A DNA stretch of 64,000 nt from Blasia pusilla (GCA_050084515.1 CM114274.1:7936001-8000000), one strand, 5' to 3'. Counted from the stretch's first letter, positions 47,961 through 59,904 are shown. The notes: generated by a model not told the origin, from the sequence alone. Translations and numbers: made by a program.

Positions 47961-48599
47961 TGAAACAGCAATTGAACAAAGTGAGGAAAGGATCGCATAG
48001 CATCAATGATTATGTTTTAGGTATCAGACATATTGTTGATGAGTTGAATAGCATTGGAATGACAGTAGAAGATGATCTGATTTTGTTCACTTTTCAAGGC
48101 CTTTCAAAGGATTACAAGTTCTTTGAGACCTCTATCTGTGTGAGAGAGAAGTATCCAACCTTTCAAGAGTTAGTCCCACTATTAATCAGTGAAGAGATGC
48201 GCCTAGTAGGCAGCGGTAGCTCGTCTAGTCTACAAGAGAGTGCGTTATTTGTACGTTATGGATCAAACAGAGGCAGGGGTCGTGGTAGAAGGTTATGTGG
48301 TCGTGGTGGATATCAAACATATGAAGGAAGAGGCACTCAATATAATGTCACTCAATCAACTACGAATCAGTACCAAACACAATCACAAGGTGATGATGGC
48401 GGAAACCATTGGGATCGAGGTCTGCAGCAGAGGGTCTCTGGATCTTACAATTATTGTGGGATAAAGGGTCACTAAGCAAATTTTTGTTTCGAGAAGAAGG
48501 CAGATATGAGAACATGAGCCTTACAACAACAAAAATATATGGAGCAACAAGACCAAGGGCAATACCAAGAACAACAACATTCAAAAACTGAGCATCTCT

Positions 48600-49680
48600 T
48601 GGTCATGACTCATCATATGGGAGCAATGGTCAAGAAAGACTCGACAACAGATTTGTACATTGACTCTGGTGCATCAAATCACATAACCTCACAAACTAAA
48701 TGATTCAGTAGTATGGACCCATTGAAAAATCCTATAATTGTGCTCACAGGAGATGACACTCAGCATCATATCACGCATACCGGTAAAGTTCCAATATCAT
48801 CAAATAATCTTTGTGCTCTTGGAAATATTCTCTATGTTCCTACCATTGCAAGAAACTTGATCTCTATAGGACAGATAGTAGAATAGGATTATCAAGTTAA
48901 GTTTAACACAGATGGTTGTTTCATTGAAATAATTGATGACCAGACTACGATAGCTAAAGGAACTAGATCTGGAAGAATGTTCAAATTAGATGTTTCTATG
49001 TCAAAGATTCAAACAGCAATATATGGTCAAACTCGCCAACAAGTCACAGATCTAAATGTGTGGCATAAGAGAATTTGACATATGAATCTTCAAAGATTAC
49101 AGAGTCTTTCATCATCTAATATAGTAATAGGTCTTCCTAAATTAGCGAGTCTTACTACGTTAGAAGTATGTCCTACTTTCCAATTTGGAAAACAAGCTAG
49201 ATTTCCTTTTCCAAAGCAAGATAGAAGAGCATCCAAGATATTGGAGTTGATTCATAGTGATGTGTGGACAGCATCACAACATAGTTTTAGTGATTGCTAT
49301 TGTTTTGTTTCATTTATTGATGACTTCTCTAAGTATATATGGGTATACTTTCTCAAAGCCAAGTTAGAGGTATTCTCAATATCCCAAATATTTAGAGTTC
49401 TAGTAGAGAAGCAGATTAGAGAACACATTCTGAAATTGCGTTGTGACGGACGAGGAGAATATCTTTCAACAGAGTTTGATGACTACTTACGTCAGAATGA
49501 CATCCAACGTCAAGTGACTTGTTGTTACATCCCACAACAAAATGGAGTGGATGAGAGGAAGAATCGATATATTTCTGAGGCGACACGAGCTATGCTGAAT
49601 GAGAAGAACATACCTAAGGTCTATTGGGCAGAGGCTGTAGTGTGTGTAGTCTTCTTGATCAACCGAACTCCAACATAAGG
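48600..49680 (+). pseudogene. Copia protease and integrase
   Basis: The protease active site IDSGASNHI is at about 48659-48685, with DSGA at 48662-48673. The pre-integrase part ends NVWHKRI, stop, HMNLQRLQ near 49060-49090. The integrase core in frame 49082-49678 shows LIHSDVWT (first Asp), LRCDGRGEYLS (second Asp) and QQNGVDERKNR (Glu), so the DDE triad is intact. It ends in LINRTPT, with TAA where a Gln or similar would be. Single stops separate the parts. Confidence 0.85.
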
Positions 49681-51818
49681 AGTTCATGATAAGACTCCAT
49701 TTGAAGTCTTGACAGGAAGTAAACTTGATTTTTCCTTCTTGAAAGTATTTGGTTGTATTTTTTATGCTCATGTTTCTTTTGAAAGGCGTGAGAAATTAGA
49801 CCCAAAATTTGTAAGATGTATATTCATTGGCTACGCTGATGGAACTAAGGGATATAAGTGCTACATTCCATCTTCTAGGCAGCTTATTATAAGTCCTGAT
49901 GTTGTCTTTGATGAGCTAAAGTCATGTTATGCTCCATCTGAGCCTATTTCACCTCTAAACTCGTCTGTTGAGGGGGAGAATATGACTGTAAACCAACAAA
50001 CATTGCCTTCAAATTCCCCAAGTACTAGTGTAGGATTAGGAGAATCCTAGATTCGTTGGTTGAATATGTGAGTCCATGGATGGAAAGAGTACGTATTCAG
50101 TCTATTGACACTAGTTAGAGCTCGAGTCAGGTGTCAAAGGCATCTACCTCTCAACAACAACTTCATAGATCAAGTAGAGTCACATATCTTGTTCATACAT
50201 TCATAAATGAAGGTTTCCTTGCTACACATCATGCATATATGATGACTAGCCTTCAAGAACAGGAGCCGAGTTTTTTGAAAAAGTTGCAAATAAAGTCGAA
50301 TGGATTGAAGCTATGGAGGAAGAGCTTGCTGCATGAACACATCAACAGATGTGGGAGCTGGTTTATATACCTTCCGGTAAGGAAGCTATCGGTTACAAAT
50401 TCGTTTACAAAATCAAGCGCAATCAAAATGATACAGTTAACAGATACAAAGCGAGATTGGTGGTTAAGGGCTATGCACAATGATATGGCATTGATTATGA
50501 GGAAACTTTTAGCCCTGTTGCAAAGATGGTGACTACGAGAACAGTGGTTGCAGTTCCAGTAAGTAAGAAGTGGAGATTACATCACATGGACATCAAGAAT
50601 GCCTTCTTGAATGGAGATCTATATGAGGAGGTATATATGACTCAACCACCTAGATACGAGCATCCCGAGTTTCCATTTCGCGTATGCAGGTTGAAGAAAG
50701 CTCTTAACGCGCTCAAACAAGCTCCAAGAGCTTGGTATTGCAAGATTACATACCTCCTGTAAGAGTTGGGTTTCAAGGTATATGATTTTGACTCCTGGTT
50801 ATATGTCTTGAGAGGACAAGATCATATGGTTATCATTATATTGTATGTTGACAACCTCTTTATTACTGGGCGTATTGAGGATATAGTACAACAAGTCAAG
50901 CTAAAATTACAAGAAGAATTTGATATGAAGGACTTGAGAGAACTCAAGTACTTCCTTGGTATTGAGTTTATCAAGGTTGGATAGAACATGTGGTTACTAC
51001 AACAACAATATATTCTTGACATGCTTTCAAAATATGGTATGACGGCTTGTAAGCCAATCTCTATACCGTTGGACCAGAGTGTGAAGTTAAGAGTGGATGA
51101 AGGAGAGTTGTTTGCAGATTCTAATATGTACAAGCGCATGATTGGAAGTTTGATCTATCTGATTGTAACCAGGCCATATTTGAGCTATGCTCTTGGCCTA
51201 GTGAGTCAATTTATGCAAGCACTTCAAAAACCTTACCTTGATGCTGTGAGGAGGATTATACGGTATGTGAAATTCTCTGTTCAATTCGGGCTTCAATTTG
51301 AACCTTCTCCAAGTTTACAATTACAGGGATTCCCATATGTTGATTAGGCAGGAAGCGTGTCTAATCGACACTCCACATCTGGTTATTCGTTTCCTTTGGA
51401 AAGCGTAATTATAAGTTGGGCTTCAAAGAAGCAACATACAGTTGCTTTATCTTTAACAGAGGTTGAATACATAGGAGCAACCAATGCAGCATATAAGGCG
51501 GTGTGGCCTCATTGATTACTTGTTGAGATTGGTGTTAGTAACTTAGGACCTAGTGTAATATATGCAGATAATATTAGTAGCATCTAATTTGCTAATAACC
51601 ATGTGTTTCATGCTCGTACAAAGCATGTTGAGGTGCACTATCATTTTATCAAAGAAAAAGTGCTTGCAGGAGAAATTATTCTTGTGTCTATAGCTACACA
51701 TCAGCAAATTGCTGACATCTTTACAAAGGCATTATCTAGAGATAAGTTTGAGATCTTTAGAAACGATTTAGGCGTTAGAGATATCGATATGAGCTTGAGG
51801 GGGAGTATTCAAGAGTGA
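49681..51818 (+). pseudogene. Copia integrase C-terminus, reverse transcriptase and RNase H
   Basis: The integrase C-terminal part FGCIFYAHV and CIFIGYADGTKGYKCY are at 49745-49862. RT motifs are YKARLVVKGYAQ then YGIDYEETFSPVAK, HHMDIKNAFLNGDL (about 50581-50620), and catalytic YVDN at 50844-50855 instead of YVDD. RNase H: ASKKQHTVALSLTEVEYIGA (about 51422-51480), and the C-terminal block TKHVEVHYHFIKEKV and ADIFTKALSRDKF in frame 51603-51818. At least five in-frame stops occur, among them TGA for the Trp in the usual AQxxGIDY region and TAG after QHTV-linked segments. Inactive. Confidence 0.85.
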
Positions 51819-52110
51819 GTTACAGTCAAGCTCATGAGACACCTGAACTGCTATATTTGGTACTCACATGAAGTAGGGAAGCTTAATCTTAGTTAGTCAC
51901 TTAAGCGCGATTATCTTAACTAGAGTTAGTTAATCACAGCTAGTCTAACTTGAGACTGGTTAAGATTAGGGTTAGGGTTTCTTGTATATACCCTATATAA
52001 TTGAGAAGGGAACCAGTCTTCACTTATTCTCTCGTTGCAAAATTTCATTCTCCATGGTGGAGTGCGAGAGCCATTTTCCACAAATTATGTTTCTTTAGAA
52101 ATTTTCTACA
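51807..52110 (+). repeat. Copia 3' LTR
   Basis: Matches 46224-46533 along its length with scattered substitutions and small indels; ends ATTTTCTACA. It directly follows the polypurine tract GAGGGGGAG. Confidence 0.85.
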
Positions 52111-54550
52111 CCTTAGACATGGAAGGGAGTGTACTAGTGTAAACATCAATTGCAACTCAAGAATGCTTATGCAACAAAGATACCCTTTGCAACGGTTTTT
52201 TCTTCTTCCCTCTGATATTTTTATTTATGTTACAATCTATGTCCGTATGAGGGAACTATAGCTAGAGCTACATAAGAGCCAACATGTATCCATTTTTATT
52301 GTTGTGTTTCTTGCCTTCTCCATAATATCATTGTGAGCCGTAGTTGCTCTTTCTTAGATTGGAGGTAAAAATACCTCCAAGGTTGCACAGAAACAGACAA
52401 GTCCGGACATGTACACACATGCCCACAACCTTAGCCACATGCGAGTGGGTCCTAAAATGGAGCAACTTTAGCAGATGGTTGTCTAGGGAAAGGCTATAAT
52501 TTGCGCTTGCTTTTTTTTCTCACACTAGGTTGCTTGACATTATTATGGAAGGGTGAAGTTTTTGCAAGATAAGTGGAAAATAAGATGGAGCAACTTCAAC
52601 ATATGGACATTTAGGGCTAGAATCCAATTCACATGTACATTTTTTCTTCTCACACTTCTTGATTTGAAGGAGCTCCACATATTCCTCTTTTTGAGCTTGG
52701 AATATTGCATCTATGTGAGCATTCTTGGATTTCAAAGTCGTATTGTTATCTTGCCTCAACTTCTTTTATGTTCCTTTCCCCTCTTTCTTGAATTATTTTG
52801 AGCTATTTATCTCATTGTCTAGATATTTTCATTCGTCACTAGATGAGAATGCCATAATCTCGAACATTATTACATTCTATTAGCCATGGATAAGCAAACT
52901 AGTGGTGGATCTTCGCATTTTGTCGATAACACAAATGAAAACTGAAGCAATTTTCTTTGAGCTGGAAAATTTTAACAAGATCCCTCCAACCCTAACCAAT
53001 GAATTCATTCAAGTTTTGATCTTTATCCCTCTTCTTGAGGGAATGATCGATTATCGCCTCAATGAAGGGATATCCCTTCATTGAAAAAAAACACTTCATG
53101 CTCTTGTAGCCATAATAACAAGGATCCGGTGGGCGTCGTACTTAGGTTTTAATGTGAGAGCATATATCTTTACTAGGTTTAGTCTAGTTTAGTTCTGGTG
53201 TCTCATGTGGAAACAAGAGTTGATGGATTCTTGTTTCACTCATAATGTTCTATTTGGGAGACTTCACTCTTTTGCAAATCCCTTTTGCTATGCTCAAGTT
53301 TCTATGAATGACTTTTACATTTTCCATAATCAACATAATTGTGCTCATTGATACCATCATATCAAACATCATATCTTGATAAACTTTCCATTACTAGTAG
53401 TGTAAATAAACTTCTACTTTGGCACAATTAATTGATCCAAGGCTCTACAATCTCACCACTCAACTTAGAGGCCGCCTAGATATTGTTATCATAACATTTA
53501 GAAAAGAGGTAAGAGCCCAAGCATTGAGGTGAAAATTTTTGTGGATATTTATGTTCACTATTATATAGCCATACTAAGTCTTTAATTGCTAATTCCTTGG
53601 GTTCCGAGTGCTTGTTATATGCTAGTTTCATAGCATGTTGCTAAAGAATTCTATGGTAATGTTCTATTTTACGTGCTTAAACCACAAATACTATTTGAAT
53701 TTCTTGATCCTTTGAAAATTCTTGTGTGTGCGATGTTTAAGAATATTTATCTCAATCGGTAAAATGGCTATACATTAAGTAAAATTATGTCAATGTGATG
53801 GTTACCAAAAAAGTAGTATAGTAAGCCCATGAAGCTGCATAAATCTTTAGATCCCAATCTTGGTAGAAGTGATTATAATCTTCCCTAAAATCATTCACAG
53901 AATTCCAATTTTTTTGTTCTTTTGACCATTGGTCCATGGGTAACGTGGAGTGCATAGTCGAGGCTTGATCAAATATAACCGGGTAAGGTGATCCACCACA
54001 TATCTCATGAATTGATGGCCTTTATCATGGACTAATTCTAATAGATATCCACAGTGGGTTGTGATATCACAAATTAATTTTGCTACAGCTATTTGCGTTA
54101 TTGATTAAATTGACTTAATCTCAACGTGGCAATAATCAAGTCTTTACAACCCCATATAGTCTTTGGCTTGATAGGCTCAAGAAAACCAATTCCTCACTTA
54201 GTAAAAGGGTGTGAAAGACCGATAGGAATGAATGGCTTCCGTCTTCCTACCTTATGACAATCCAAAAAGTACTTACAGTACCCAAGTCCTCCCATAAATA
54301 TTTGTAACTTCTTTGGAATGGTTGGTGGTGTTATATTATGCAAATTTATAATCTTGTCAAGATCAAGTTGAACTCCTTCACCATCAATGATGTGTCCAAA
54401 GAACTTCTCCCAAATTGTGCCATATTTATATGGGTTGAGAGGAATTATAAGTATTTATTACTTTGGAAAAATTGGGTGGGTGATCCTCCTTCTTTCCATA
54501 TATCATATAATCATGCAAAAAGTTCTTCATGCAAATTTTAATCTATTAAA
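52111..54550. other. No gene seen
   Basis: AT-rich DNA with frames under 90 codons, none recognised. It contains a perfect 26-bp palindrome at 53059-53084 centred on GGGATATCCC. Confidence 0.5.
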
Positions 54551-54939
54551 CTAGTAAGCATGTTCGTGCTTAACCAAAAAATGATTTTTCAATAATTAAA
54601 AAATGTTTTTCAAATTTTAAATATAATTTATCTTTTTAAAATATCAAAACGGTAATCAAATTTTAGTTTTATCTAATATCCAACTATCCTAAATAATTTC
54701 ATTCCTCCATAAATATTCAAATCATATTTATTTTTCTTCCACTCTTTCCACCAAAATTACATCTACCAATTAAAGTATTATTAATTTTAATTAATTTGTA
54801 TTATATATTTAAAATATATTTTTTTCAAAAATATTACACATTTTTATGATTATTTTACTAAAAATATTTTTTCATTTTTAAAATTTAAATATAATTGATA
54901 TTTTCTTAAATCTTAGAAGAGTAATAACATTCCACTCTT
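54551..54939 (-). mobile_element. AT-rich Helitron-like segment
   Basis: On the minus strand it ends with a small hairpin (AAGCACG, AA, CATGCTT; 54556-54571) and ACTAG at 54551. The body is an AT-rich repeat shared with 43526-44141. The 5' end was not found; it abuts the 3' end of LINE B. Confidence 0.4.
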
Positions 54940-55863
54940 CTAGGTAATTCTACTCCTCAAATTAAAATTAAAATCATATCCCAATATGCTTAGTAATTCT
55001 TCATATCTTTCCCTTTCGAAGTCGAGAAGATATATCCACTTTAATATAAAATAAACCTCAAAAGAGGACAAAGAAAGGTAATAAAAACTCAAAAGAGGAG
55101 TCAAAAAATGCATAAAAGAATGCAAAAAGAAAATAGCAACAAGCCAACGCAAACATCGGCTCAACAAGCTACATGATTGATAGCGTGAAACAAATCTGAC
55201 AAGAAGACGAGTGGTTGGTGAGACGTGAATGGACGACGAGGCGAGCGACTCCCCACCACCTCCGCACGACGTATCAATGCCAAGGCTTGTGCACGTTGTA
55301 AGGCCACTGAGATGCATTGCCGAAAATAAGTAGTAACTACCGAGAGAGAAGGAGTGATGATTCTCGAGGGAGTGGTGAGCACATGTTTTCAAGAAAGTAT
55401 CAAAAGACACAAGTAAATGACCGAATACTTCCAATGCAAAAGGAATAAATCCATCAGTCGCATGTCTCACAACATAACTTAACTCCTTGATTCTTGCTGC
55501 AGCTTCGGCCGCCAAACCTTTGGTATGTGCGGCTTGACACACCAAGTCAGAACGTGTTGGATCAGCAACCACCACATCACCTAGTGTCCGGAAGCCCCCT
55601 CGAGACATATCAAGATCCACTCTCCGACGAGAGGTTGCTTGTGTGGTTGAAGGTAGGACATGGAGTTGCTCTTGCCCAACGGTGTATCTTGCAGTACGAG
55701 CCACCAATGCTACCGCCTCTCTAATGACATCATGTATGGCCGTTTGTTCTCCACCATCTGCACATCGGAGAATATAGATACCCTTGGCATCAATGGGATC
55801 CCCGCATACACAATTCGGCAAACCTAAGAGAGAAGGATGGGGAAGTTCAAGACGTAACCCCAA
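54940..55863 (-). pseudogene. LINE B zinc knuckle and restriction-like endonuclease domain
   Basis: A 307-codon frame. Knuckle: CVCGDP then GIYILRC (residues 18-34; the usual His is Tyr). IHDVIREA (His kept, residue 44) follows, then the endonuclease core RRRVDLD (residues 79-85), LGDVVVADP (residues 94-102) and Lys 126. PFALEVFGHLLVSFDTF (residues 146-162) matches the LINE A block. The last 100 or so residues are AT-biased, probably read-through of decayed 3' sequence. Function by family: target DNA nicking for target-primed reverse transcription. Confidence 0.65.
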
Positions 55864-56071
55864 AGCTATCGAGAATATACTTTGAGGAAGACGAAATGGA
55901 AGAATAAGAGGATTTGCAATAAGCCATGCTCCCGCTCCGGTACCCGCACATGAAGGTAGACGAGCTTGATTAGCGTCAGAGGATGCCTCGGAGAGAATGC
56001 TGGAAAAGTTGATTTGATGCAGATTCTCGGGGATATGCTCTTGAAGTCAATCAACCCCTTCCGTAATCAGT

Positions 56072-56887
56072 TAACTGAAAGGGTGTAGAATTTCTTGTGT
56101 AGCAAGAGGAAGAAGAGCTCGTGCAGATCTCACTTGTTGTTGAAATAACAAGTCCCCCTCCTCTACATGGGCGATATGATCCATCAAGATAGGTGTATCT
56201 CCTTGGAGAAACCTTGAAGCCATTATCGGTGTTACCAACGCCCAACTCCCCAAAAAGGCTGCGGGAGCAGATGCGATTGTTGAGGACAGTCCCACCCCCC
56301 CAAAAGAAATAGGCAAGATAGCTTGTTGTGAAACAAAGACACCATCCTCTCCCTCAAAGGTATTCGGGCCAAGAAGTTGACCAAAAGTTGCCAAGATAGA
56401 AGCGTCAAACGAGGCCAACAGATGTAAGAACCTTGAAGTGGGAGGACAAGTGCGAAGAAGGTAGGAAGGACGTCGTAGAAAACATTGGGAGAGAATCCCA
56501 TAAACCACTTGGGGATCCTCTAGATGAGGTAACAAATGAAGCCATTCCACGTCTTTCAAAAGGGCCTCATCCAAGAACTTTGAGACATAGTCGATGAAGC
56601 CAATTGGGATCCCAAGAACTCTAATCCCTTCAATGTAAATGGGAAAATCAGGAGTATGTGGGGTGAATGTTGAGGGAAGGCATGAAGGAGACCATACTCC
56701 ACATTTACTAGGTTGGACTTTAAGGTTTAAGAAAGATAGTTGCTCCACGAAATGGGTATAAGCAGGAACCACTTCAAAAGGAGGACCTATAATGTGAGTG
56801 TCATGAGCAATAGAAGGGAAAAGACAAGATGGAAATGCTTGCGCTGATGCTCGGAGGGCACGAAAATGGACAATGGCAAAGAGTGGG
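56072..56887 (-). pseudogene. LINE B reverse transcriptase, C-terminal half
   Basis: The frame opens with HPLFAIVHFRALRASAQAFP at the G3 junction, then SIAHDTHIIGPP, where the expected ADD has become AHD (one catalytic Asp lost). It continues FLNLKVQPSKCGVWSPS, IRVLGIPIG, DPQVVYGILSQCF and ISFGGVGLSS, matching LINE A (KVGKCKAWSPSG, LGVPLG, DPQIAYGILTSCF). It ends at 56071 near a TGA. Motif A and most of motif B are not in this part. Confidence 0.75.
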
Positions 56888-57013
56888 TGTCATGCGCATA
56901 CACATCACTACACACCATACATCACTGTCATCAAACACACACACAAACACACACGATCCGATGCTAACTCATGGCATCCATACACACATGCGAGAAGTAC
57001 CAAAATATCTCCA
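56888..57013 (-). repeat. G3 terminal S repeat, distal copy
   Basis: About 126 bp, about 91% identical by hand count to 57532-57658. On the minus strand it ends ATGCGCATGACA at 56888, the boundary with LINE B. Confidence 0.75.
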
Positions 57014-57531
57014 ATGTAAAGTAAGATTCAATCTCTCTCTACACTATCTCACACCATAGCTCTCAAAGGTGTGCACTCTCTCTCATGTCAAACCAAACCC
57101 ACTCTCCTAATGAGAGGCTTCGTTTACACTCATAAGGCAAGGGACCATAGCTCCACCGCCTCATCCCAAGAAGTTCAACAAAGAGAGAATGAGCTCTCAA
57201 GCTCTCTCTCTTGGAGGTATATCCCATTCCCTCTCCCAAGCCCTCTCAACGATAACCTATGCTCGCAGGTCACCTCCTTGGCTCTTGACCTGCTGTAGCG
57301 GGTCAAGGGCCACTTCCCAAAGTGGAAAGTCAAATATCCCCAATATGGAAACTTACCCAAAATAGTAAGTTTCTCTATATGGCTCCAAATGAGCCGAAAC
57401 AAAGGGGAAACCTGTTCTCTAAGATTTCCCGGGGCCTCAACAAGTCATCCTCAACCTCCTGGGCTAGTCCTCCACTACTCGTGCAGACGCTCTGTTAGAT
57501 CCCACCGATCTATCCTAACAATCGTGACAGT
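57014..57531 (-). repeat. G3 terminal U unit
   Basis: 518 bp between the S copies; on the minus strand it opens ACTGTCACGATTG like the G1 U unit. It contains a second inverted repeat, CTTGACCyGCT to AGCrGGTCAAG (near 57277-57303), and a decayed form of the G1 palindrome. Confidence 0.7.
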
Positions 57532-57658
57532 TGTCGTGCGCATACACATCGCTACACAACATACATCGTTGTCATCGAACACACACACAAACACACACAA
57601 TCCCATGCTAACTCATGGCATCCATACACATAGGCGAGAAGTACCAAAATATCTCCTA
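57532..57658 (-). repeat. G3 terminal S repeat, proximal copy
   Basis: 127 bp next to the polypurine stretch (minus strand CCAGCTAGGGGGGCG). It contains a GTGTGTGTTTGTGTGTGTG run. The minus-strand end is CGCACGACA at 57532. Confidence 0.75.
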
Positions 57659-57843
57659 TCGCCCCCCTAGCTGGTGGTTAGGTCCCTCTAACTCCAGATA
57701 GCCATCTATCTCTACCTACCACGACAAACATCTCTACGACGCTAAGAGCAGAAAGGCCGGGTACTCATGTGGCCGCGTCGTTAGTCGCCTTCCTATCATC
57801 TGTCACAGAAAAAGTCGGAATCAAAACCTACCTAGTATCTCCT

Positions 57844-58332
57844 CTATGTACATCTGGGACACATCCATCATCCCCGAGGAACCCTAGTGAGAGGTGGCGT
57901 TAGACATGCCATATGCCAACCTCTCGAACATCCATCACAGACTAGCATCGTGGCCGCACCACGAGCAGAACCACACAACATACAACCCAAGCTTGCAAGA
58001 ACTATTGCTGAGTTCGGATCTACTGTACCATCAATGTTAGGAAGGTGACATGGCGCACAATTACGCACATGGTCCTTCCATACCATACCATCGCGTCCCT
58101 CCAGCAAGAGAACACTGGATGGCAAAACGTCACGCACTCTCAGGATAGTGCGCCTTGCAGTCACATCCAACGTCGTCGGTGTCGTCTGCTGCAAGTAGAC
58201 ATAATCTCCTTGATGAAACCTCCGGATAGTTGGTCGATAACCACCACCCCGAATAGTCGCATACCACAACGTATCCCCATGTTGTGCAATCGCCAAGTTC
58301 TCGAACGCCATGGGCATCACTCTCCAAAACAA
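57844..58332 (-). pseudogene. G3 integrase C-terminal module and intact PHD finger
   Basis: MPMAFENLAIAQ and GDYVYLQQ, then VWKDHVRNCAPCHLP, match G1. The PHD finger (57984-57847) has all eight C4HC3 ligands: CMLC, an 11-residue gap, CDGC, GWHMAC and WMCPRC. The hydrophobic ACLTPPL between them is typical of PHD fingers. One in-frame TGA replaces the Arg of G1's GRW (CGA to TGA). The final TAG is at 57846-57844. Upstream TAG stops near 58356 and 58480 match CAG codons in G1 (VQACSQ and RFSRQAS). Confidence 0.85.
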
Positions 58333-58476
58333 CTTAGCCCTCTGAGAACATGCTCACATCCATAAATCTGGGTCATCAAGGTCCAGCACCTCACCAACAT
58401 CTTGACGAATGGCCGCAGGTAAATCTGGCTCTCGGCCATAAAGTAGCAAGTATGGTGAAGCAGACGCTAAGGATGC

Positions 58477-59100
58477 CTACCTGCTGAATCTGTATCCCAT
58501 CGCCAACCATGGAAACTGGAGGTCCCAATCTCCTAGGAGACCTCTCTGCAAGCCATACTTGCATAAACCCCTCTTCACCGTCTGCACAACTCTCTCCGCT
58601 AATCCATCCGCCTCCGGATGATCTCGCGAAGTCGTGCGGTGGTCGATCAGTGCCTGATCACACAAGGCCTGGAACTCACCGCGAAACTCGGTACTGTCGT
58701 CTGTCAACACCTCAGCCGGTGCGCCATAATGACTGAGCACTTTGTCAAGGAAGGCATAAGCTACTCCCTCACTCGCTTTTTTAGGCAATGCAACCAACTC
58801 GATCCACTTTGAGAAATGCTCGACCATCACCAACACATAACAACTATGAGGCTCCGTCAAAGGCAAAGGTCCTGCAAAATCCAAACTCCATATATACCCT
58901 AAGCTCATGATAGGTAATGGATGCAGTTGTGGAGTCGGAGCATTGAACGATGCTCGGACCCGATCACACACCATGCATCTGATAACAAACTGTTGAACAT
59001 CAGTCTGCATGCCTCACCACCAATACTAAATGTGGAGCAAGCTATACGTCCGCTTCACCCCAAAGTGACCCAATTCCTCGTGGGCATGTTGCACTAGTTG
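58477..59100 (-). pseudogene. G3 integrase zinc finger and catalytic core
   Basis: The HHCC finger is HEELGHFG (before the TAG at 59026-59028) and CMVC (residues 12-15 of frame 59010-58477). The DDE triad is intact: Asp in SLDFAGPLP (about 58881), Asp in VLTDDSTEF (about 58701) and Glu in HPEADGLAERVVQTVKR (about 58596). The frame ends at a TAG after GYRFSR. This shows the family uses a conventional DDE integrase and not a tyrosine recombinase, which matters for judging its unusual termini. Confidence 0.85.
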
Positions 59101-59429
59101 TGCTCTCTGCAAAGGATGCGGCACTACGGGTACTCTACCATCCTCCCAAACCCTCAAAACATGTGTCCCCTCCCAACGGAACCGTCTGGTCCGCTGTAGG
59201 ATCGGATCCCGCTCTCTAGCACCCACGATGCTCGCAACGCTGCCAGCACGAAGGTACTCCAAGACTACTCCATCATCATGAATATCTCGGCCACATGTGG
59301 TCTCCTCACTTGCCTCACAATCCAAGGACTCTCCACTAGACCTCGCCATTGAAGTCTCCACATTCTGGCTCTCCATAGCCAACATGCCTAAATAGGCTGA
59401 TGCGTGCCATCCTGGCACTGACTCCTCAT

Positions 59430-59904
59430 CACTCTCTCCATGCCATCGAGCTCCAATCGCATCTTGCTGACTCGGGCATGGGTTACGACTCAACCCATCT
59501 GCATCTTTGTTGAGCGTCCCAGGTCTATGTACCACCTAAAAATCATAACCCTGCAACAACAGAGCCCATCTCGCAAGCTTCCCTATAAGCTTGTCGAACT
59601 CCATCAACCACTTCAGTGGTTGATGATCAGTGATGATGGTAAAGGGGTTGCCAAATAAGTAACACCTGAAATGCGCGACAGCCCACACTGAAGCCAAGCA
59701 CTCACCCTCATACAAGATGTACTTTGCCTCTGCAGCGTTGTTCGAGCGGCTAGCATAAGCCACCACAAACTCTCTACCCTCATCATCATGGTGGGTGAGC
59801 ACCGCTCCAAGCCCCAACATGCTCCAATATGTGTGCAACTGGAAAGGACGTCCCCTGATCGGTCTCCTCAAGATGGGCACGGACGTCAACTTGTCCTTGA
59901 GCAA
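59430..59904 (-). pseudogene. G3 RNase H
   Basis: RPFQLHTYWSMLGLGAVL, AYASRSNNAAEA, ITDHQPLKWLMEF, and after a TAA near 59536 VVHRPGTLNKDADGLSRNP. The first catalytic Asp (HTDWS in G2) is Tyr here. A frameshift near 59905-59930 separates it from the RT. Confidence 0.8.

Larger units (their letters stand above)
47041..48500 (+). pseudogene. Copia gag, interrupted by a nested solo LTR
   Basis: The start MEYSSTTITGEKL then LDKQNYNVWKFRMKQFL is the usual opening of copia Gag. After about 100 residues the frame hits a solo LTR (47341-47833) and a partial tandem duplication, and resumes near 47939 with KARKLQLKQQLNKVRKG and ISEEMRLVGSGSS. A degraded zinc knuckle ends it (YNYCGIKGH, stop, ANFC, about 48448-48490): the first Cys is Tyr and a TAA lies inside. 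Gag would form the particle and bind RNA; this copy cannot. Confidence 0.8.
46224..52110 (+). mobile_element. Full-length Ty1/copia element, inactive
   Basis: Two matching LTRs (46224-46533 and about 51807-52110), a Met-tRNA-type primer site, gag, protease, integrase, reverse transcriptase and RNase H in copia order, and a polypurine tract (GAGGGGGAG, about 51797-51805). ACCTT occurs at both outer edges (46219-46223 and 52110-52114), a candidate target-site duplication overlapping the LTR ends. Internal stops, a catalytic mutation and a nested solo LTR in gag make it inactive. Confidence 0.9.
54940..56887 (-). mobile_element. LINE B: non-LTR element with restriction-like endonuclease, cut by G3
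   Basis: Minus-strand copy related to LINE A. It begins at 56887 in the middle of the RT, just where G3 ends, and runs through RT palm and thumb (56887-56072) to the knuckle and endonuclease (55863-54940). The missing 5' half should lie beyond 64000, on the far side of G3. Confidence 0.75.

Noticed and set aside
55494-55724. Plus-strand frame over LINE B
   Set aside because: Shadow of the endonuclease domain on the opposite strand.
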